Part shown: positions 8,071 to 14,647 of the stretch, in pieces
Numbering within the stretch: the first letter of the stretch is position 1
Layout of the letters: every line of letters begins with the position of its first letter
Origin: Acetatifactor sp.
Lineage (GTDB): Bacteria > Bacillota > Clostridia > Lachnospirales > Lachnospiraceae
Assembly: GCA_016293615.1 (NCBI GenBank)
Contig: JAEDDX010000060.1
Coordinates: 1-14,712 of the forward strand
DNA: 14,712 bases
Direction of reading: 5' to 3'
Program-made: the position numbers and the translations under genes
Notes under the pieces: model-generated
What the model was told of the DNA's origin: nothing
What the model saw: the letters and a program-made list of their open reading frames with translations, nothing else
Databases searched by the model: none

Positions 8071-10032
8071 TTACGGTAACTGTCCGAAGTTCTTTGGTTT
8101 CCTCTTACCTACAGCCGGTTTCCCGGATGTCCTTCTGCCGTTCTTCTGCTCCGACCGCTGTATCCCCTTTCCCTTTTTCCCGGTCTGCGGCTTTTTTCCC
8201 TTCTCCTCCTTCTTAAAAGGTCTGGGCGGAATCAGGCACTTCGGGCCATAACCGATCAGGTCCGCCCGATTCTCGGAAAGCAGGGCCTCCTTGACCAGCT
8301 GATAATTTTCCGGCAGACGATATTGAATGAGGGCTCTCTGCATTGCTTTTTCATGCGGCGATCTGGTGACATGGACCGGTTTCATTGTTCTGGGGTCCAC
8401 GCCGCAATAGTACATACAGGTGGAAATTGTCGAAGGTGTCGGATAAAAATCCTGAACCTGCTCCGGCATATACCCCATATCACGCACGCTTTCCGCCAGG
8501 GCGATGGCATCCTTCATATCCGAGCCGGGGTGTGAAGAGATCAGGTACGGTACGACATATTGTTTCAGGTGCAGCGATTCATTCATCTGACGGAATCTCT
8601 GTACAAAGCGCTCATACACCTCTGCGCGCGGCTTTCCCATCAAATCCAGCACATGATCCGTGACATGCTCCGGTGCCACGCGAAGCTGTCCGCTGACATG
8701 ATATTTGCAAAGCTCCCTGAGAAAAGTCTCATCCTTGTCCGCAAGCACATAATCATAGCGAATTCCGGATCGGATGAACACTTTTTTTATGCCGGGCAGG
8801 GCGCGGAGTCTGCGAAGCAGCGCGATATAATCCTTGTGATCCACCTTCATGTTTTTACAGACATTCGGATACAGGCACTGCTTGTCCGGACAGGCGCCGA
8901 ACTTTGTCTGCTTCTCACAGGCAGGCCGTCTGAAATTCGCAGTCGGTCCTCCGACATCGTGAATGTATCCCTTGAAATCAGGCTGCTTCGTCATCTCGAC
9001 GGCCTCGCGAATCAGTGACTCGTGGCTTCTTGCCTGAACCACCCTCCCCTGATGGAAGGTCAGGGCACAGAAGCTGCAGCCGCCAAAACAGCCGCGGTTG
9101 CTGGTCAGGGAGAACTTGATTTCAGAGATCGCCGGCACACCGCCCTCCTTCTCATAAGAAGGGTGATAGGTATTCATATAAGGCAGTTCGTACACATCGT
9201 CCAGCTCCTGCGTCGTCAGAGGTCTGGACGGAGGATTCTGCACAATGTAACGCTTCTCGCCGTATTTTTCTATCAAAATCTTCGCGCTGTAAAAGTCCGT
9301 ATTGCGATACTGAATGCCAAAGCTTTTCGCATAACAGAGTTTATCCTGCACAAGCTCATCAAAGGAAGGCAGCTCAATTGCTTCCCGTCCACCCTCTCCG
9401 CGAAGCAGGTGCTCCACATCCCTCGTCTTGTAGACCGTCCCCGGCACAAAGGTGATATCTTCCACCGCAATGCCTGCATTCAGAGCATCGGCAAGTGCAA
9501 CGACAGACAATTCACCCATACCATACATCAGGATATCCGCGCCGGAATCCATCAGGACAGAGCGTTTTAATCTGTCGGACCAGTAGTCGTAATGCGCCAG
9601 CCTGCGAAGGCTCGCCTCGATACCCCCGATCAGCACCGGAACCTTTTTATACTTTTTCTTAATCAGATTACAATAGACGATCGTTGCATAATCCGGCCGC
9701 TTACCGCTCTTTCCGCCGGGTGTATACGCATCCATGCCGCGATGTCTCTTATTCACCGTATAGTGATTCACCATGGAATCCATATTGCCGGCGGACACCA
9801 GAAAGCCGAGTCGGGGCGCGCCGAACACTGCGATGCTCTCTTCGTTCTTCCAGTCCGGCTGCGAGATGATGGCGACCTTATACCCATGCGCCTCCAACAC
9901 CCGACTGATAATGGCAGGCCCAAAGGAGGAATGGTCGACATAGGCGTCCCCTATGACAAATACAAAGTCGGGCTGTTCCCAGCCCCTCTGTTTCATTTCC
10001 AACGCGGTCATTGGTAAAAACTGCTTTTCCAT
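8071..10032 (-). CDS. YgiQ family radical SAM protein (UPF0313)
   Basis: A 653-residue protein of the YgiQ/UPF0313 family; E. coli YgiQ is about 740 residues. The N-terminal domain has the family hallmark IGDAYVDHSSFGPAIISRVL near residues 27-46. The radical SAM cluster motif is GCFGGCSFC, with Cys315, Cys319 and Cys322 as the CxxxCxxC ligands of the 4Fe-4S cluster that cleaves S-adenosylmethionine. Further cysteines (GACPDKQCLYPNVC) follow. The last 50 or so residues are a Lys/Arg-rich tail (EEKGKKPQTGKKGKG), probably flexible and perhaps nucleic-acid binding. The family's reaction is not established. The start is the ATG at 10032, preceded by GGAAGGAA at somewhat long spacing; an ATG at 10041 lies too close to that site, and a TTG at 10059 has none. 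It is transcribed alone from an extended -10 promoter. Confidence 0.92.
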   Translation of the reverse strand: MEKQFLPMTALEMKQRGWEQPDFVFVIGDAYVDHSSFGPAIISRVLEAHGYKVAIISQPDWKNEESIAVFGAPRLGFLVSAGNMDSMVNHYTVNKRHRGMDAYTPGGKSGKRPDYATIVYCNLIKKKYKKVPVLIGGIEASLRRLAHYDYWSDRLKRSVLMDSGADILMYGMGELSVVALADALNAGIAVEDITFVPGTVYKTRDVEHLLRGEGGREAIELPSFDELVQDKLCYAKSFGIQYRNTDFYSAKILIEKYGEKRYIVQNPPSRPLTTQELDDVYELPYMNTYHPSYEKEGGVPAISEIKFSLTSNRGCFGGCSFCALTFHQGRVVQARSHESLIREAVEMTKQPDFKGYIHDVGGPTANFRRPACEKQTKFGACPDKQCLYPNVCKNMKVDHKDYIALLRRLRALPGIKKVFIRSGIRYDYVLADKDETFLRELCKYHVSGQLRVAPEHVTDHVLDLMGKPRAEVYERFVQRFRQMNESLHLKQYVVPYLISSHPGSDMKDAIALAESVRDMGYMPEQVQDFYPTPSTISTCMYYCGVDPRTMKPVHVTRSPHEKAMQRALIQYRLPENYQLVKEALLSENRADLIGYGPKCLIPPRPFKKEEKGKKPQTGKKGKGIQRSEQKNGRRTSGKPAVGKRKPKNFGQLP

Positions 10033-10084
10033 TCTGCTCATTTCCTTCCATTGACACAAAAATGTGCCTTATTGCCTTTCGCCC

Positions 10085-10113
10085 ATTATAGCACAGCATG
10101 TAACGTTCAGCAA
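10085..10113 (-). promoter_or_regulatory. Extended -10 promoter of the YgiQ gene
   Basis: On the minus strand TGCTATAAT gives an extended -10 (TATAAT at 10085-10090), 17 bases from TTGCTG (10108-10113). The -35 box directly abuts the terminator at 10115-10153. In the leader a small GGCACA/TGTGTC hairpin with a TTTT loop precedes the ribosome site. Confidence 0.7.
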
Positions 10114-10114
10114 T

Positions 10115-10153
10115 AAAACGCCCGTACACCGGTCAAAAGTGTACGGGCGTTTT
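10115..10153. terminator. Strong symmetric terminator after the RimJ/RimL-like gene
   Basis: A perfect 15-bp stem (AAAACGCCCGTACAC at 10115-10129, GTGTACGGGCGTTTT at 10139-10153) with a 9-base loop. T runs occur on both strands (TTTTGG on plus, GTTTTATTG on minus), so it could act in both directions. It lies 9 bases after the stop codon of the acetyltransferase gene, which is its evident client. Confidence 0.93.
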
Positions 10154-10162
10154 GGTATTTGC

Positions 10163-10711
10163 TTATACATCATCCTTCAATGCGGCATGCCAAACCTCAT
10201 CACATATTCCCTGATTATTCTTTCCCGCCTTGCGCCATACGCCTTCATATTTCATGCCTGCCTTTTCCATGACGCGGCCGGATTTGGGGTTATTACTGTC
10301 ATGACATGCTGCAACCCTGTTCAGTTCCACCTCATCAAACAGAAAAGCCATAACCTCGCCGAGAGCTTCCGGCGTAATCCCTTTTCCCCACCAGTTCCGG
10401 CCAATACAATAACCGATATCAGCAGCCTCCGTCTCTTCATTCAGCTTTACAACCGAGATGTTGCCGATCACCTCTTGGGTCTCTTTTAGTTCGATTGCCC
10501 AGTTATAGAAGGTATCACTGTCGTACCTGCCAATCCAGTCCTGCACAATAAACTGACTGACTTCCACACTCGAATGGGTCGGCCATGTCAAAAACTTGGT
10601 CACCTCCGGGTCAGACGCCCAGTTTCGATACATATCAGCCGCATCTTCCGGTACAAATCTTCGTAATACAAGCCTGTCTGTTTCCAGTCTCTTTGTTCCT
10701 AAATGATTCAT
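10163..10711 (-). CDS. GNAT family N-acetyltransferase, RimJ/RimL-like
   Basis: A complete 182-residue acetyltransferase of the Acetyltransf_3 (RimJ/RimL-like) type. It transfers the acetyl group of acetyl-CoA to an amine, often a protein N-terminus, but the acceptor is not predictable here. Family signatures: TKRLETDRLVLRRFVPEDA at residues 6-24; the acetyl-CoA pyrophosphate loop in IGRNWWGKGITPEAL at 103-117; and NPKSGRVMEKAGMKYEG at 141-157, the typical C-terminal motif. No membrane segment is seen. The ATG at 10711 is supported by GAGGTGG six bases upstream. It is followed by a strong terminator and has its own candidate promoter overlapping the end of the Nudix gene, so it is probably expressed on its own. 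Confidence 0.92.
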   Translation of the reverse strand: MNHLGTKRLETDRLVLRRFVPEDAADMYRNWASDPEVTKFLTWPTHSSVEVSQFIVQDWIGRYDSDTFYNWAIELKETQEVIGNISVVKLNEETEAADIGYCIGRNWWGKGITPEALGEVMAFLFDEVELNRVAACHDSNNPKSGRVMEKAGMKYEGVWRKAGKNNQGICDEVWHAALKDDV

Positions 10712-10763
10712 ACTGCCACCTCATCATTCTTTGTTTCAGTCCATAATACTATCACATAATACT

Positions 10764-10793
10764 ACCATAGGAAAAAATCACTCTTCCTGTCAA
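10764..10793 (-). promoter_or_regulatory. Candidate promoter of the RimJ/RimL-like gene
   Basis: On the minus strand a consensus TTGACA (10788-10793) lies 18 bases from TATGGT (10764-10769). The initial transcribed region and -10 area carry a tandem repeat of CATAATACTA (10742-10751 and 10755-10764, 13-base period), which could be an operator or offers alternative -10 boxes (TATTAT). Confidence 0.5.
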
Positions 10794-10796
10794 GAG
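10772..10796 (-). terminator. Weak terminator candidate after the Nudix fusion gene
   Basis: On the minus strand, six bases after the stop codon, CTCTT GACAGG AAGAG forms a 5-bp hairpin followed by TGATTTTTT. The stem is short, so efficiency is doubtful. The loop contains part of the TTGACA -35 box of the next gene, so termination and re-initiation would overlap. Confidence 0.35.
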
Positions 10797-10801
10797 ATCA
10801 T

Positions 10802-11695
10802 TTAACGCACCAACACTCCGCAGAAGAACTGCTCCTGAAATGCAATCCGGGCATAGATCTCATCGTCACCGGGGATCGAAACATTTCCCGGAATATTCCC
10901 CTCCCGGTCGCACGGAACCACGATCCAACTCGTTTCGTTGCCGGAATATCTGTGATAGACGGCAATGACCTTTCCCGTAAAATGCTCCACCGCAGAGTTT
11001 TCTCCCAGAAGATATACGCCCTGGCGCAAACCGTCACAGCCATTTTCCCCTGTGACATAACCGTAATTCACAGGATATGTCAGATCTTCATGTTCAGGAT
11101 GGGGATACCCTATGGGGCGGTCGATGTTTCCCTCCACGACCCGGCCGATGATATGTCGGTATCCGTCTGCCGGCACGGGATTTGCCTCAAAATCGAAAAC
11201 ATCCTTCATATTCAGACAACATTCACCGCGCTCATACATCTCTTTGATCTCAGAAACAGTGAGCCATTTTGTCCGAAGCACCTCCCTGGTCGTTGCCCTC
11301 TGCAAATCCGGTTCTTCCGTTGTTTCAAAATAAAAGGAATCTCGAATCCAATTGTGACGCAGTCCATTGTAAAAAAGTGCCACCTTGGTTGCCAGTTTTC
11401 TAGCGTTCTCCGCTTTCAGGGTGATTCCGACTTCTTCATACACCTCTCGCAGGGCAGCATCCAAACCGGTCTCGCCTGCTATGGCATGCCCCGCCACCGT
11501 CTCCCATTTTAACGGATCCCTATCCTTATCGGCAGAGCGCTGGGATACCAGGTATTTCCCGGTCCTTGGATTCTTGATCCATACCATGATCCACATATGA
11601 AACTCATTCTCGGAAAGCGTCCCCGCTTCTGTGCGAAAGCACTTCTTCCCTGTTATCCTTCTGTCGCCGGTATATATGTCCCACAATTCACTCAT
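10802..11695 (-). CDS. Nudix hydrolase fused to a pyrophosphatase-like domain
   Basis: A 297-residue two-domain protein. Residues about 1-175 are a Nudix hydrolase with a complete Nudix box from Gly69 to Ile91 (Gly69, Glu75, Arg83, Glu84, Glu87, Glu88, Gly90). The N-terminal region (ELWDIYTGDRRITGKK, MVWIKNPRTGKYLVSQRS) resembles the IPP-isomerase/YfcD-like branch. Residues about 180-291 resemble family I inorganic pyrophosphatase: GRVVEGNIDRPIGYPHP, YPVNYGYV at 207-214, then DGLRQGVYLLG and FTGKVIAVYHR. The usual DGDPxD metal ligands are reduced to Asp221, with Leu223 and Gly226 at the other positions, so pyrophosphatase activity is doubtful. The start has AAAGGG seven bases upstream. It lies 84 bases after the phosphoesterase gene without a clear terminator or promoter between them. 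The substrate is unknown. Confidence 0.88.
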   Translation of the reverse strand: MSELWDIYTGDRRITGKKCFRTEAGTLSENEFHMWIMVWIKNPRTGKYLVSQRSADKDRDPLKWETVAGHAIAGETGLDAALREVYEEVGITLKAENARKLATKVALFYNGLRHNWIRDSFYFETTEEPDLQRATTREVLRTKWLTVSEIKEMYERGECCLNMKDVFDFEANPVPADGYRHIIGRVVEGNIDRPIGYPHPEHEDLTYPVNYGYVTGENGCDGLRQGVYLLGENSAVEHFTGKVIAVYHRYSGNETSWIVVPCDREGNIPGNVSIPGDDEIYARIAFQEQFFCGVLVR

Positions 11696-11779
11696 TCACA
11701 ATCCCTTTCTTGTTGATCCCGAATACTCTGACCACATTCCCGTCAATCAATCTCTCAACTTTCAAAACGCTCCATCCCT

Positions 11780-12391
11780 CTATCGGAGATCACTCGTCTC
11801 ACAATCCGATTCCCTATAGGAGGACTTCTTCTGCTTAATTTCTTCAATAATGTCATCCAGCAGCACAGGGCTCTGATTATGGGCATCCATGCAGACACAA
11901 TACATATAGGGGTGTTCCTGATAAAAATGCTCCTTTTGATGCGTATGCCCATAGAGATTGATCAGGGCAGATTTCATTTGCTTTAATTTCTTATGAGAAA
12001 CCAGGGTCGGGTAATGCGTCAGAAAGAAATGATACCCTCCCGTTTCAGGATAATCCAAATACATGGCTGCCTCACCGGCGCGAACCACATTTGCACATTC
12101 CTGATATCGCTTTATTTTACCCACGCTATCATGATTTCCCCTGATAATGATGAGTTTGCCGTTCAATCTTTTTAGGATGGACAACCCATAAGAAAACTCG
12201 GCATCTTGAAGAGTATTCTTCAGCATTACATCACCCAGGATATAAACGGTATCTTCCGAAGCCACCAATTCATTCCAATTTCTGAGCAAGGTTTCATCAT
12301 GCTCCTCTATGCTGTCAAAGCCTCTGTCGTGATAGATAAAATCCCTGTTATGTCCAATATGCAAATCACTGGTAATCCATATCCTACTCAC
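11780..12391 (-). CDS. Calcineurin-like metallophosphoesterase
   Basis: A 203-residue enzyme with all the metal-binding blocks of the calcineurin-like phosphoesterase fold: DLHIGH (Asp9, His11), GD at 53-54, GNHD at 86-89 with Asn87/His88, THYP with His126, and GHTH at 148-151. Two metal ions are expected and the protein should be cytoplasmic. The substrate cannot be named; small bacterial members act on nucleotides or other phosphodiesters. The last 15 residues (SSYRESDCETSDLR) are polar and probably disordered. Translation starts at a GTG at 12391, preceded by GGGGGGA six bases upstream; no in-frame ATG lies near. A promoter is found at 12445-12473. The Nudix fusion gene follows after 84 bases, so the two may form an operon of phosphate-ester hydrolases. 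Confidence 0.9.
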   Translation of the reverse strand: MSRIWITSDLHIGHNRDFIYHDRGFDSIEEHDETLLRNWNELVASEDTVYILGDVMLKNTLQDAEFSYGLSILKRLNGKLIIIRGNHDSVGKIKRYQECANVVRAGEAAMYLDYPETGGYHFFLTHYPTLVSHKKLKQMKSALINLYGHTHQKEHFYQEHPYMYCVCMDAHNQSPVLLDDIIEEIKQKKSSYRESDCETSDLR

Positions 12392-12444
12392 AAAAGTCCC
12401 CCCGATCTGTCAAGCCCGGCATTCCGCCATGCATACCCTATTAT

Positions 12445-12473
12445 AATATAACACCGACCTTTTTACCAGCCAA
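12445..12473 (-). promoter_or_regulatory. Promoter of the metallophosphoesterase gene
   Basis: On the minus strand TATATT (12445-12450) lies 17 bases from TTGGCT (12468-12473). A TATAAT shifted five bases downstream is an alternative -10. It would serve the phosphoesterase and possibly the Nudix fusion gene. Confidence 0.6.
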
Positions 12474-12534
12474 AAGCACCCGTTGCTTCGTCTGATTCTG
12501 CTGCATCTAAGAATTACCCGCAATCTGTTTCGTT

Positions 12535-12735
12535 TTATGTACGGGCAGTGCCCTCCGTCTTCTCTCCCCAGCACAGGACAATGGATAGTTCTCCGTCATC
12601 CCATTCCGCCCGGATCAGGCTGCCCATCTGTTCCGTCAACTGCTTTGCAATCGACAAGCCAAGTCCGGTGGAGCCTTTGGCATTTTCCACGGTATAAAAC
12701 CGGTCAAAGAGCCGGTCTGCCTCCACCTGTGACAC
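12535..12735 (-). pseudogene. C-terminal remnant of a sensor histidine kinase
   Basis: A 66-codon frame encodes only the end of a HATPase_c domain: the F box region (RLFDRFYTVENA) and the G2 box with flanking helix (GSTGLGLSIAKQLTEQMG), followed by a normal C-terminus. The N box, G1 box, dimerisation helices with the phospho-His, and sensor domain are all missing, so it cannot be a working kinase. The GTG at its start has no ribosome site. Upstream the frame stays open only to a stop near 12827, and that extension is not kinase-like. In other bacteria this segment lies at the end of a 300-500 residue kinase, so I read it as the residue of a deletion. The response regulator partner is not in the window. 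Confidence 0.75.
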
Positions 12736-12939
12736 TTTTTTGCAAATACTTCTATATCTGATAACACCTGCCTGAATTCTTCCACACGGTTCACAAACAA
12801 TGGGTTCCCTTGCGGAGCATCCTTACAGAAACTATATCAGCTTCTTTTGTATCTGCCTCCACCTCACTTCTATCCTCACATTCTTCATAAGAACTTTGAT
12901 TTATTCATTTAATACTGATTCCCAATTATTCTCTGACAT
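12736..12939 (-). pseudogene. Probable remnant of a small gene with frameshifts
   Basis: Starting at an ATG at 12939 with AAAGG seven bases upstream, 19 bases after the AAC(6')-like stop codon, the frame reads MSENNWESVLNE and stops at 12901. A second frame continues with a charged peptide (SSYEECEDRSEVEADTK, then EADIVSV) and a third with DAPQGNPLFVNRVEEF and RQVLSDIEVFAKK, ending at a T6 tract (12736-12741) where the kinase remnant begins. Each shift would be repaired by adding one base. The pieces look like coding sequence (acidic, helical), but I do not recognise the family. Choosing frames in 200 bases is permissive, so this remains a hypothesis. If it is correct, a small acidic protein was once co-transcribed with the acetyltransferase. 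Confidence 0.35.
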
Positions 12940-12958
12940 TTACCTACCTTTAAATGTT

Positions 12959-13387
12959 CTATATCGTCTTCTTGAAACAAATAATCCTATTCTCTTCTTG
13001 AAAGCCTAAACCCATATGAAATCGAAGGGATTCCGTATTCGTCAGTTCACAATCGCTTGCAAATTCTGTACATCCCTGTTCTTTGGCCCAGGCTTCACAC
13101 TCTTCACAAAGAGTTCGGGCTATACCCTGGTTGCGATATTCTGAATCAACAACAATTCCTTCCAAATATCCAACCGGACTTGTTTCACAGCCTTCTACAT
13201 AATCGTGTCGTAAGCCGCATAGCGCCAATCCAACATACTTTTCCCTGATTTCATGAATGAATACTGCTGTCTCCTCTCCGGAGAAGTATTCCTTCAATAT
13301 ATCTTCAGCTTCATTTAAAGAATTATCAGGCCATAGTTGCACAACCAAATATGCTATCTTACTTATATCTTTTTCAAATGCTCTCAT
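12959..13387 (-). CDS. GNAT acetyltransferase, aminoglycoside 6'-N-acetyltransferase-like
   Basis: A complete 142-residue GNAT protein close in length and motifs to the AAC(6')-I aminoglycoside acetyltransferases of about 145 residues, which inactivate drugs such as tobramycin and amikacin by acetylating the 6' amine. Visible matches: QLWPD at 17-21; LRHDYVEGCETSPVGYLEGI at 59-78, the most characteristic segment; the acetyl-CoA loop YRNQGIART at 84-92; and GCTEFASDCEL at 105-115 with RFHMGLGF at 122-129. The start has GGAG at good spacing. The upstream 278 bases contain repeated GTGAAACT octamers. The gene sits among decayed genes in a lower-GC stretch, consistent with acquisition, although related genes are also chromosomal in some species. 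Whether it confers resistance cannot be read from the sequence; other amine acceptors are possible. Confidence 0.8.
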   Translation of the reverse strand: MRAFEKDISKIAYLVVQLWPDNSLNEAEDILKEYFSGEETAVFIHEIREKYVGLALCGLRHDYVEGCETSPVGYLEGIVVDSEYRNQGIARTLCEECEAWAKEQGCTEFASDCELTNTESLRFHMGLGFQEENRIICFKKTI

Positions 13388-13445
13388 TTCAATTCTCCAT
13401 TATGAACTGTTCTTTTTACAAATTAACGATACCGTCTCAACATGC

Positions 13446-13532
13446 GGTGAAACTTTAGTTCGCATTAACATTCGCGGGCAAGATTTTGGAGTTTCACCCC
13501 TCCTGTCAAGAATTGCAATATGGAAGTTTCAC
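13446..13532. repeat. Three GTGAAACT octamers in the AAC(6')-like upstream region
   Basis: Three copies of one octamer: GTGAAACT at 13447-13454 and its complement AGTTTCAC at 13490-13497 and 13525-13532. The first two extend to a 9-bp perfect inverted pair (GGTGAAACT/AGTTTCACC). They lie 60-145 bases upstream of the acetyltransferase ATG, where an operator would be expected, but no convincing promoter was identified between them and the gene. The rest of this 278-base interval (13388-13665) is AT-rich, with one plus-strand promoter and no visible gene. Confidence 0.5.
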
Positions 13533-13599
13533 TTATCTTTAGTATGCGCAAATTACCAAACCAATAAAGTATCTTTATAGTGGCTTTCGAATATTCGGA

Positions 13600-13628
13600 T
13601 TGACATTTTTAATATCATATAGTATCAT
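13600..13628 (+). promoter_or_regulatory. Plus-strand promoter pointing into the 3' end of the XRE fusion gene
   Basis: A consensus TTGACA (13600-13605), a 17-base spacer and TATCAT (13623-13628, five of six matches) form one of the best-scoring promoters in the window. It reads to the right, against all annotated genes. Its transcript would start near 13635 and run antisense through the XRE fusion gene. No supported plus-strand coding sequence follows; a 34-codon frame at 13644 has its ribosome site too close. Confidence 0.5.
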
Positions 13629-13665
13629 CTACACATAAAGGAAATGGGTTTTCACCGGGTAAGGC

Positions 13666-14550
13666 TTACGCCTGACAGGACTTGCTCGTTTCTTTTTTTA
13701 TTTCTAAAACATCGTAAAGATACATCTTTCCTGACGAAGCATGTCTAATCAATAATCTTGCGCTAAAAACATTGTATCTATCAAGCTCACCATTGTCTTG
13801 ATATACAGGTAAAGCAAATCTTGTATCATATCGATACCAACCAATCTTTGCATGTCTGCTATGTTTATTCTTTTTGTTTTCTTCATATACCTTTGAAGTT
13901 GCAATTTCTATCATTTCAGGTATAGCCTGCGCAGCATTAGCCTTTGCCTTAGCAACAGTTCCTTTTATGTGCTTTGTATAGTTTGATCCTGCATACTCAT
14001 CCGGCAAATCGGTTCCGATATATATGATATCTTTTGTATCTGCAATCTGATAAAACTCTCCTACATACTGTCTAAGATATTTCTCAACATCTGCCCATTC
14101 AACAGAACGTTTTCCTTTGAAAATAATATCATTTATCAATACTATTTTATTTCCTTCAGCATCGTGGATAATCGACACATTTCGCTTTGTATCAGAATCA
14201 TCTCCACTTTCCATATTTTTAACAGAAAGAATAGACGCTTCAATGTAGCTAATTACTCTTCTTTTGAACTCATCTGAAGAATCAATTATTCGTTCAATCA
14301 GCAAGTCTTCATCAAATATATAATCCGAAGTCATAATCTTACTTTTCTTATCTTCTTCGTCACAAAGCAAATCCACAAGTGACATATCCAGTGCCTTGCA
14401 TATAGCTACCAGCTTATCCGCCTGTGGATTAATCTTTTTCTTACGCCAATCACTGATTGTACTGGTTGCAATACCTGTCTGACGGGATAATTCAATCTGG
14501 CTCATATGTAATTCTTCAAGTCTTGCAAAGATTTTTTCATATATATACAT
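13666..14550 (-). CDS. XRE-family HTH protein with a C-terminal polyvalent-protein-like domain
   Basis: A 294-residue protein. Residues about 2-65 are an XRE/Cro helix-turn-helix (LHMSQIELSRQTGIATSTIS, with DWRKKKINP after the recognition helix), so DNA binding is expected. A charged linker (about 66-130) leads to a domain of about 150 residues with IIFKGKRSVEWADVEKYL, IIYIGTDLPDEYAGSNYT, KAKANAAQAIPEMIEIAT, KHSRHAKIGWYRYDTRFALP and MYLYDVLEIKKETS. From memory this resembles domains attached to phage and conjugative-element polyvalent proteins (LPD3-type, or PBECR/BECR-type nuclease folds); I cannot settle which, and catalysis is not shown. AAGGAG nine bases before the ATG at 14550 fixes the start; the ATG at 14583 has no ribosome site. 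The gene is AT-rich compared with the left half, suggesting transfer. Its promoter has dyads suited to autoregulation. Confidence 0.8.
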   Translation of the reverse strand: MYIYEKIFARLEELHMSQIELSRQTGIATSTISDWRKKKINPQADKLVAICKALDMSLVDLLCDEEDKKSKIMTSDYIFDEDLLIERIIDSSDEFKRRVISYIEASILSVKNMESGDDSDTKRNVSIIHDAEGNKIVLINDIIFKGKRSVEWADVEKYLRQYVGEFYQIADTKDIIYIGTDLPDEYAGSNYTKHIKGTVAKAKANAAQAIPEMIEIATSKVYEENKKNKHSRHAKIGWYRYDTRFALPVYQDNGELDRYNVFSARLLIRHASSGKMYLYDVLEIKKETSKSCQA

Positions 14551-14602
14551 GATATAACTCTCCTTATTCTTGTTATTTTTCATCCAATATCATTATCGAA
14601 TT

Positions 14603-14616
14603 TCCGATTTTTCGGA
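14603..14616. promoter_or_regulatory. Dyad at the transcription start of the XRE fusion gene
   Basis: TCCGATTTTTCGGA forms a perfect 5-bp inverted pair around TTTT and covers the predicted transcription start (near 14611). It is a candidate operator for the XRE protein it precedes. Confidence 0.45.
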
Positions 14617-14617
14617 T

Positions 14618-14647
14618 ATTATATCATGTATAAAATATCTTGTTCAA
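14618..14647 (-). promoter_or_regulatory. Promoter of the XRE fusion gene
   Basis: On the minus strand TTGAAC (14642-14647), an 18-base spacer and a TGATATAAT extended -10 (TATAAT at 14618-14623) give a strong promoter with a leader of about 60 bases. Confidence 0.75.

Noticed and set aside
12800..13009. A 69-codon plus-strand frame in the remnant region
   Set aside because: It overlaps the end of the acetyltransferase gene and the probable gene remnant, lacks a ribosome site, and its hydrophobic composition follows from AT-rich antisense sequence.
13644..13748. A 34-codon plus-strand frame after the antisense promoter
   Set aside because: AAAGGA lies only one base before the ATG, and the peptide is antisense to the XRE fusion gene with no recognisable features.
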